Of a stretch of DNA of 12,882 nt, positions 7,983-12,882 are shown one piece after another (within the stretch, counting starts at the first letter, position 1; every line of letters starts with the position of its first letter). The notes below the pieces were generated by a model. The model was not told where the DNA came from. It worked only from the letters and a program-made list of their open reading frames with translations, and made no database searches. The stretch is from contig SKWC01000438.1 in NCBI GenBank assembly GCA_007129145.1, positions 1 through 12,882 of the forward strand, read 5' to 3'. This DNA comes from Rubritepida sp. (lineage in GTDB: Bacteria; Pseudomonadota; Alphaproteobacteria; Acetobacterales; Acetobacteraceae). Made by a program: the position numbers and the translations under genes.

Positions 7983-9022
7983 GCGACTATCCCAAGGGCG
8001 CGCCCGCGCCACACCCGCCCGCCACGCTGGTGGGCGGGCAGATGCCGCTGCTCGACGCCTCGGCCTTCCTGGCCGGGGAGCCGGGTGCCGATCTCGCGCT
8101 GGCGGCCGAGCTGCGCTGGTCGCTGCAGAACATCGGCTTCTTCATGCTGAAGGGCCATGGCGTGCCGCAGCCGCTGATCGACGCCGCCTTCGCCGCGGCG
8201 GCCGAGTTCCACGCCCAGCCGCTGGAGACCAAGCTGCGCATCAAGGTGAACGAGCACAATGTCGGCTACCTGCCGATGGGCGGCTCCATCACCAAATCCT
8301 CCAAGGTCAACGTCAACACCAAGCCCAATCTAAACGAAGCCTTCTTCGCCCGGCGCGAGCGCACGCCCGACGACCCCGATGTGATCGCGAATAAGCCATT
8401 CCGAGGCATGAACCAGTGGCCCGGCTGGATGCCGCATTTCCGCGACACGGCGCTGGCCTACATGGGCGCGCTGGAGCGGCTGGGGCGGTCCATGGTGCCG
8501 GCCTATGCGCTGGCGCTCGGCATGAAGCGCGACCATTTCGACGCCGCATTCGTCAAGCCCAACATGACGCTGCGCATGTCGCACTATCCAGCCATGGAGG
8601 GTTTCGAGGACAACCAGTTCAGCCTCGCACCCCACACCGACAGCGGCTTCATGACGCTGCTGGCGCCCAACCCCATCCCGGGGCTGAATGTGCGGATGCC
8701 CGACGGCTCCTGGTTCGACGTACCGCACATCGAGGGCGCCTTCATCGTCAACAGCGGCGACATGCTGCACCGCTGGACCAATGAGGTGTTCCTCTCCACC
8801 CCGCACCGGGTGGTCAACGCCTCGGGGGCGGAGCGCTACGCCATCCCCTATTTCTTCGACCCGCACCCCGACACCATGATCGCCTGCCTGCCGACCTGCA
8901 CCGGCGAGGACCTGCCGCCCAGGCACGAGCCCCTGCTGTTCGACGACTACATCCAGTGGTTCGCGCGCAGGAACTACCTGCACCTGCAGAAGCAGAAGGA
9001 AGCCGAGGGGGCCACGGCATAG
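7979..9022 (+). CDS. Isopenicillin N synthase family Fe(II) oxygenase, copy 2
   Basis: The 347-residue paralogue of copy 1 aligns over nearly its whole length with few apparent gaps. Shared blocks include FHAQPLETKL, HNVGYLP, KPNLNEAFFA and TLRMSHYP. The iron ligands are His219-x-Asp221 (APHTDSGFMTLL) and His276 (STPHRVVNAS). Arg286 lies in ERYAIPYFF, with Ala288 replacing the usual serine. Residues differ between copies in the loop after GYLP (GGSITKSSKVNVN against RGATTRHSQINPN) and around HYP, so substrates may differ or be successive. The start lies in ATGA shared with the ATPase stop and has GAGGGAG 7 nt upstream, so its expression is tied to the transporter. It could act on the imported compound or on the product of copy 1. 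Confidence 0.92.
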   Translation: MSDYPKGAPAPHPPATLVGGQMPLLDASAFLAGEPGADLALAAELRWSLQNIGFFMLKGHGVPQPLIDAAFAAAAEFHAQPLETKLRIKVNEHNVGYLPMGGSITKSSKVNVNTKPNLNEAFFARRERTPDDPDVIANKPFRGMNQWPGWMPHFRDTALAYMGALERLGRSMVPAYALALGMKRDHFDAAFVKPNMTLRMSHYPAMEGFEDNQFSLAPHTDSGFMTLLAPNPIPGLNVRMPDGSWFDVPHIEGAFIVNSGDMLHRWTNEVFLSTPHRVVNASGAERYAIPYFFDPHPDTMIACLPTCTGEDLPPRHEPLLFDDYIQWFARRNYLHLQKQKEAEGATA

Positions 9023-9093
9023 CCGGCCCCTTGGCGCGGGGGCGCGGGCTGGTCCAAGGTCGCGCCTCCAAACCCCAACCGGAGGAGACGCCC

Positions 9094-9759
9094 ATGCCCG
9101 TCACACTGACCGCGGCCGATGGCCACCGCCTCGACGCCTACACCGCCGGCCCCGCGGATGCGAAGCGCGCCCTGGTCATCGTCCAGGAGATCTTCGGCGC
9201 GAACCGCCACATGCGCCGCGTGGCCGACAGCTTCGCCGCCGAGGGCTATGCGGTGATCCTGCCCGCGCTGTTCGACCGCGTGAGCCCCGGTGTCGAACTA
9301 GGCTACACCGGGCCCGATGTGCAGCGCGGGCGCGACCTGCGCGCGCAGATCGACCCGCACAAGACGCTGCTGGACGTGCTGGCCGCCGCCGCCGCCCTGC
9401 CCGCGGGGGCGAAGCGCGGCATCGTCGGCTATTGCTGGGGCGGCTCCGTCGCCTGGCATGGCGCGACCCGCAGCAGCGCCTTCGACGCCGCGGTGGGCTG
9501 GTATGGCGGGGGCGTCGCCGCCGCGCGGGACGAGGTTCCGCGCTGCCCGGTGCAGCTGCATTTCGGCGACCAGGACGCCTCCATCCCCAACGCCGATGTC
9601 GATTTGATCAAGGAGGCGCGGCCCGAGGTCGAGGTGCTGGTCTATCCCGGCGCCGGCCACGGCTTCGGCTGCGAGGAGCGCGACAGCTTCGTGGAGGCCG
9701 ACGCCGCGCTGGCGCACCGCCGCACGCTCGACTTCTTCGGCAAGCACCTGGGCGGCTGA
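9094..9759 (+). CDS. Dienelactone hydrolase family alpha/beta-hydrolase
   Basis: The 221-residue protein matches carboxymethylenebutenolidase-type hydrolases in length and motifs. Glu32 lies in VQEIFGAN. The nucleophile Cys114 lies in GYCWGG, Asp161 in FGDQDASIP, and His189 in PGAGHGF, giving the Cys-Asp-His triad. These enzymes open dienelactones in aromatic catabolism, and many relatives hydrolyse other small esters or lactones. No aromatic-ring pathway gene is present, so the substrate is open. The start at 9094 has GGAGGAG (9081-9087) with a 6-nt spacer; longer in-frame starts reach back into the oxygenase gene. The 71-nt gap from oxygenase 2 holds only a weak CCTTGG/CCAAGG repeat (9029-9034 with 9054-9059), so it is probably the last gene of the operon, though its own promoter cannot be excluded. 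Confidence 0.9.
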   Translation: MPVTLTAADGHRLDAYTAGPADAKRALVIVQEIFGANRHMRRVADSFAAEGYAVILPALFDRVSPGVELGYTGPDVQRGRDLRAQIDPHKTLLDVLAAAAALPAGAKRGIVGYCWGGSVAWHGATRSSAFDAAVGWYGGGVAAARDEVPRCPVQLHFGDQDASIPNADVDLIKEARPEVEVLVYPGAGHGFGCEERDSFVEADAALAHRRTLDFFGKHLGG

Positions 9760-9777
9760 GGCAGCGCCCTCACAGCC
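9754..9777. terminator. Possible hairpin between convergent genes
   Basis: GGCTG (9754-9758) and CAGCC (9773-9777) pair, continued by AGG (9759-9761) with CCT (9768-9770) across a 2-nt bulge, around the 10-nt gap between convergent stops. Neither strand has a T-run after the stem, so it is at best a weak intrinsic terminator acting on both operons. Termination may rely on Rho or on collision. Confidence 0.25.
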
Positions 9778-10720
9778 AGTCGCGCAGCAGCGCGACCAGC
9801 GGCACATCGGCCGGCGGCATGGGGTAGTCCTTCAGCGCCGCCGGCCGCACCCAGGCCAGCTTCTGCCCCTCGCGCCCCTGCGGCCGCCCCTGCCACTTGC
9901 GGCAGACATAGAGCGGCATCAGCAGGTAGAAATCCGCGTAGGGGTGGCTCGCGAAGAACAGCGGCGCGAGGCAGGAGGCGTGGGTGTCTACGCCCAGCTC
10001 CTCATGCAGCTCGCGGATCAGCGCGGCCTCGGGCGTCTCGCCGGGGGCGAGCTTGCCGCCAGGGAACTCCCACAGCCCCGCCATCGCCTTGCCCGGCGGG
10101 CGCTGGGCCAGCAGCACGCGCCCCTCGGTGTCGAGCAGCGCGCAGGCCACCACCAGCAGCAGCGGCTTGGGCGCCGCCGGGGCGGGTGCCGCGGCCTCGC
10201 GGGTGAAGTAGCGCACCGGCATGTTGCGGTTGCGGGAGAGGAAGGGCTGCGCCCCCTGCCCCGCCTCGCGGAAGCCGATCGCCGCCAGCACCCGCTGCGA
10301 GGCGGCGTTGTCCAGCAGGGCGCTGGCCTCGAAGCGCGTCACGCCCAGCTCGCGCGAGGCCCAGTCGCACAGCGCGGCGGCGGCCTCGCGCGCCACACCC
10401 TGCCCCCAGTGGCGCCGGCCCACCCAGTAGCCGAGTTCCGCCGCGCGCCCGCGCGGGAAGTTGAGGCCCACGCAGCCCAGCAGGGTGTCGTCGCGGGTGA
10501 TGGCGAGGTGGCAGCCCTCGCCGCTGTCGATCTGGGTGCGGGTGGAGGCGATCCACTCCTGCGCCAGCCCGTCGCGGTAGGGGAAGGGCACGCGGGCGAG
10601 GTTGCCCGCCACCGCATAGTCATTCACCAGCCGCGTCACGGCGGTCGCGTCCGCGGGCTCGAGCGGGCGCAGCAGCAGCCGTTCGGTGCGGATGGGGAGG
10701 CTAGCTGCGATAGCTGCCAT
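9770..10720 (-). CDS. Bifunctional GNAT acetyltransferase / MutT-like Nudix hydrolase fusion
   Basis: One continuous 316-residue frame carries two enzymes. Residues about 10-172 are a RimJ/RimL-type GNAT domain: RTERLLLRPL at the start, acetyl-CoA-binding RHWGQGVAREA at 103-113, and NAASQRVLAAIGFR near 138-151. An Ala/Pro linker (176-186) leads to a Nudix domain at about 187-316. Its complete box has Gly222, Glu228, and REL-x-EELGV with Arg236, Glu237, Glu240 and Glu241. The PPGKAMAGLWEFPGGK lead-in is typical of MutT-type (deoxy)nucleoside triphosphate pyrophosphohydrolases, which remove 8-oxo-dGTP. The acetyl acceptor is unknown. The ATG at 10720 overlaps the argJ end by 20 nt and has no clear ribosome site, so translation is probably coupled. 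In many alphaproteobacteria these are separate neighbouring genes after argJ. No stop or frameshift separates the domains here. Confidence 0.92.
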   Translation of the reverse strand: MAAIAASLPIRTERLLLRPLEPADATAVTRLVNDYAVAGNLARVPFPYRDGLAQEWIASTRTQIDSGEGCHLAITRDDTLLGCVGLNFPRGRAAELGYWVGRRHWGQGVAREAAAALCDWASRELGVTRFEASALLDNAASQRVLAAIGFREAGQGAQPFLSRNRNMPVRYFTREAAAPAPAAPKPLLLVVACALLDTEGRVLLAQRPPGKAMAGLWEFPGGKLAPGETPEAALIRELHEELGVDTHASCLAPLFFASHPYADFYLLMPLYVCRKWQGRPQGREGQKLAWVRPAALKDYPMPPADVPLVALLRDWL

Positions 10721-11933
10721 TGATGTCGATGTAGGCGTGCGTCAGGTCGCAGGTCCAGACGGTGGCCTTGCCGCGGCCGAGGCCGAGATCCACCGTTATC
10801 TCCACCTCGCGCCCCTTCATGTGGGCGGCCACCGGCGTCTCGTCGTAGTCGGGCACCACGCCACCCTCGCGCGCCATCCACACGCCGCCCACCGCGACGC
10901 TCAGCTTGTCGCGGTCGGCCGGTTCGCCGGCCTTGCCCACCGCCATGACGATGCGGCCCCAATTGGCGTCCTCGCCGGCGATGGCGGTCTTGACCAGGGG
11001 CGAGTTGGCGATGGCCATGCCCACGCGATGCGCCGACTTGCCGGAGACCGCGCCCGTCACATGGATGGTGACCAGCTTCTGCGCGCCCTCGCCATCGCGC
11101 GCCACCATCAGCGCGAGGTCGTGCAGGACGGCGTGCAGGGCGCGGGCGAAGTCGCGCAGCAGGGCGGGCGGGCTGTCGGCAGCGACGCGCGGATGCTTCG
11201 CCTGGCCGGTCGCGAACAGCAGCACCGTGTCCGAGGTCGAGGTGTCGCTGTCCACGGTCACGCAGTTGAAGGTGGTGGCGTTGGCGCGGCTCAGCAGCTT
11301 CTGCAGCACCGGGGCGGGGATCTTCGCGTCGGTGGCGATGAAGGCCAGCATCGTCGCCATGTCGGGCGCGATCATGCCGCTGCCCTTGGCGATGCCGTTG
11401 ATCGTGACCACCGCATCGCCGATGCGCGCCTGGCGGCTCGCGGCCTTGGGGAAGGTGTCGGTGGTCATGATGGCGCGCGCCGCACCGGCCCAGTTGTCGG
11501 CCGCCACACCCTGCGCCAGCCCCGGCAGGGCGGCCAGCAGCACATCGGTGGGCAGGCGCTCGCCGATCACGCCGGTGGAGGCGATGAACACCTCGCGCGG
11601 CTTGCAGCCCAGCAGGGCGGCGGTCTCGGCGGCCGTGCGCTCGCAGGTCTCGCGGCCCGCCTTGCCGGTGAAGACGTTGCTGTTGCCGGCATTGACCACC
11701 AGGGCGCGGGCCTTGCCGCCCTTCAGCGCCGCGCGGCACCAGTCCACCGGCGCGCCGGGGCAGCGGTTGCGGGTGAAGACGCCCGCGACCGTGGTGCCGG
11801 TCGCGAAGCGGAACAGCGTCATGTCCTCGCGCGCCTTGTAGCGGATTCCCGCGGCGGTGGAGGCGGTCTCGGCGCCGGGCAGCGCCGGCATGGCGGGCAG
11901 CGGCAGCGCCAGCGGGGAAACGGCAAGGGCCAT
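10701..11933 (-). CDS. argJ: Bifunctional glutamate N-acetyltransferase / amino-acid N-acetyltransferase
   Basis: The 410-residue protein is a full-length ArgJ, the arginine-pathway enzyme that moves the acetyl group from N-acetylornithine to glutamate and, in bifunctional forms, also uses acetyl-CoA. The self-cleavage site is clear: KGSGMIAPDMA followed by TML, with Thr194 as the new N-terminal nucleophile after cutting at Ala193. Thr120-Gly121 in ASTGVIG form the oxyanion hole. NAGNSNVFTG (81-90) and the C-terminal AYIDINGSYRS are family signatures. The start at 11933 has GAGG (11946-11943) with a 9-nt spacer; this site overlaps the stop of the upstream isomerase, 11 nt away. The end overlaps the acetyltransferase/Nudix gene. 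The residues show the family, but whether this copy is mono- or bifunctional cannot be read from sequence. Confidence 0.97.
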   Translation of the reverse strand: MALAVSPLALPLPAMPALPGAETASTAAGIRYKAREDMTLFRFATGTTVAGVFTRNRCPGAPVDWCRAALKGGKARALVVNAGNSNVFTGKAGRETCERTAAETAALLGCKPREVFIASTGVIGERLPTDVLLAALPGLAQGVAADNWAGAARAIMTTDTFPKAASRQARIGDAVVTINGIAKGSGMIAPDMATMLAFIATDAKIPAPVLQKLLSRANATTFNCVTVDSDTSTSDTVLLFATGQAKHPRVAADSPPALLRDFARALHAVLHDLALMVARDGEGAQKLVTIHVTGAVSGKSAHRVGMAIANSPLVKTAIAGEDANWGRIVMAVGKAGEPADRDKLSVAVGGVWMAREGGVVPDYDETPVAAHMKGREVEITVDLGLGRGKATVWTCDLTHAYIDINGSYRS

Positions 11934-11944
11934 GTCGGACGACC

Positions 11945-12882
11945 TCAGCGCGAGGCGGGCGGGGGCGGCTCGGCCTGCATGCCGCCGGGGCCGGTCGGCG
12001 CGGGGGCATCCAGGCGCTCGACACGCGCCTCGGCCATCACGCGGTCCACCACGGCGCGCACCGTCTCCTCCATCATGCGTTGGCGGAGTTCGTCGCGCGC
12101 CTCCTCGAACTCGGGGCCGGTGCTCATGCGCCGTTCCGCGACGCGAATCACATGCCAGCCGAAGGAGGTGCGGACCGGATCCGTGCTGACCTCGCCGGGC
12201 TGCAGCGCGAAGGCGGCTTCGGCGAATTCGGGCACCATGTCGTTGCGCGAGAAGAAGCCGAGGTCGCCGCCGGTGCGCGCGGCGGGGTCGTTGGAACGGC
12301 TGCGCGCCAGCTCCGCGAAGTCGCCGCCGGCGCGCAGCTGGCCGATGATCTCGCGCGCCGCGGCCTCGGTCGAGACCAGGATGTGGCTGGCGCGCACCTG
12401 CTCCTCGGGTTCGCGCGCGGCGCGGTCGGCCTCGAAGCGGGCGCGCAGCGCCTCATCGGTCAGCTGGGGCATGATCTCGCGGCGCAGCAGCGTGTCGCGC
12501 AGCTCGTCCTCGGCCAGGCGGCGCAGCCGGGCGGCCACCGCGGGCTCGCGGTGCAGGCCGGCGCGGCGGGCGGCGCTGACCAGGGCGCGGTTGGTGATGG
12601 CGCGCTCGGTCAGCTGGGCGAAGATCTGGGGCGGCAGCATGGCGCGCAACGTGGCGGGCGGCACGGCGCGCAACTCCTCGGGCATGGCATCGCCCGCGGT
12701 GCCGATCACCTCGTCCAGGCGGATATCTTCGCCATCCACACGCGCGATCACCGGATTCGCATCCTCGGGCGCGGCCGGGGCGGGGGTCTGGGCCTGGGCG
12801 GCTGCCGGGGGCTGCGGAGGGGCGGGCTGGGCGCTGGCCAGGGGCGGCAAGGACAGGCTGGAGGCGCCCAGCAGCAGGGCGC
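11945..12882 (-). CDS. Parvulin-type peptidyl-prolyl cis-trans isomerase (partial, N-terminus off the right edge)
   Basis: The frame runs through the right edge without a start. The last visible codons give ALLLGASSLSLPPLASAQ, the hydrophobic core and cleavage region of a signal peptide, so the protein is exported and only about the first ten residues seem to be missing. A TTG at 12850 is in frame but lies inside that signal peptide and is not a credible start. A Pro/Ala-rich linker leads to a SurA/PrsA-like helical region. The rotamase (PPIC) domain follows at about visible residues 161-251: VRASHILVST, FAELARSRSNDP, GGDLGFFSRNDMVPEFAEAAF, and FGWHVIRV. It ends with a charged helix and a Pro-rich tail. 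Such proteins fold outer-membrane and periplasmic clients. It is first of the visible minus-strand operon, 11 nt before argJ. In related bacteria secA often lies next to it. Confidence 0.93.
   Translation of the reverse strand, partial: ALLLGASSLSLPPLASAQPAPPQPPAAAQAQTPAPAAPEDANPVIARVDGEDIRLDEVIGTAGDAMPEELRAVPPATLRAMLPPQIFAQLTERAITNRALVSAARRAGLHREPAVAARLRRLAEDELRDTLLRREIMPQLTDEALRARFEADRAAREPEEQVRASHILVSTEAAAREIIGQLRAGGDFAELARSRSNDPAARTGGDLGFFSRNDMVPEFAEAAFALQPGEVSTDPVRTSFGWHVIRVAERRMSTGPEFEEARDELRQRMMEETVRAVVDRVMAEARVERLDAPAPTGPGGMQAEPPPPASR

Noticed and set aside
12848..12850. TTG as start of the parvulin gene
   Set aside because: The frame continues upstream to the edge with signal-peptide-like residues, so the gene is partial rather than starting here.

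Overview
The window is very GC-rich, and nearly every third codon position in its genes is G or C. The gene content (parvulin-argJ-acetyltransferase/MutT string, dipeptide-type ABC operon, CCA-encoding tRNA-Ser) points to an alphaproteobacterium. Acetobacteraceae (Roseomonas-like) is my best guess, but this rests on gene style rather than a marker gene. No stretch above 300 bases lacks a gene.

Left edge (1-435): a truncated minus-strand gene for a small excisionase/AlpA-type helix-turn-helix protein runs off the window. Next comes a short AT-richer stretch with a 12-bp tandem repeat and an AT-rich inverted repeat, then a complete tRNA-Ser(GGA) gene whose 3' end faces the excisionase. This is the usual geometry of an integrative element inserted at a tRNA 3' end, with the element lying mostly outside the window to the left.

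Centre (493-9759): a minus-strand CE4/NodB-type polysaccharide deacetylase is divergent from a tightly packed plus-strand operon. The operon order is isopenicillin-N-synthase-like Fe(II) oxygenase 1, family-5 solute-binding protein, DppB-like permease, DppC-like permease, DppD-like ATPase, DppF-like ATPase, paralogous oxygenase 2, and dienelactone-hydrolase-family enzyme. From the binding protein to oxygenase 2 the genes overlap by 1-4 nt or lie 13 nt apart, so the oxygenases and the importer are one expression unit. I infer a system that imports a small organic molecule, perhaps peptide-like or nitrogen-containing, and then oxidises and hydrolyses it. The substrate is unknown. This is the part of the window most likely to be an undescribed pathway.

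Right (9770-12882): a minus-strand housekeeping operon, convergent with the first and separated from it by 10 nt. It encodes a secreted parvulin-type peptidyl-prolyl isomerase (start outside the window), the arginine-biosynthesis enzyme ArgJ, and a single polypeptide fusing a GNAT acetyltransferase to a MutT-like Nudix hydrolase.
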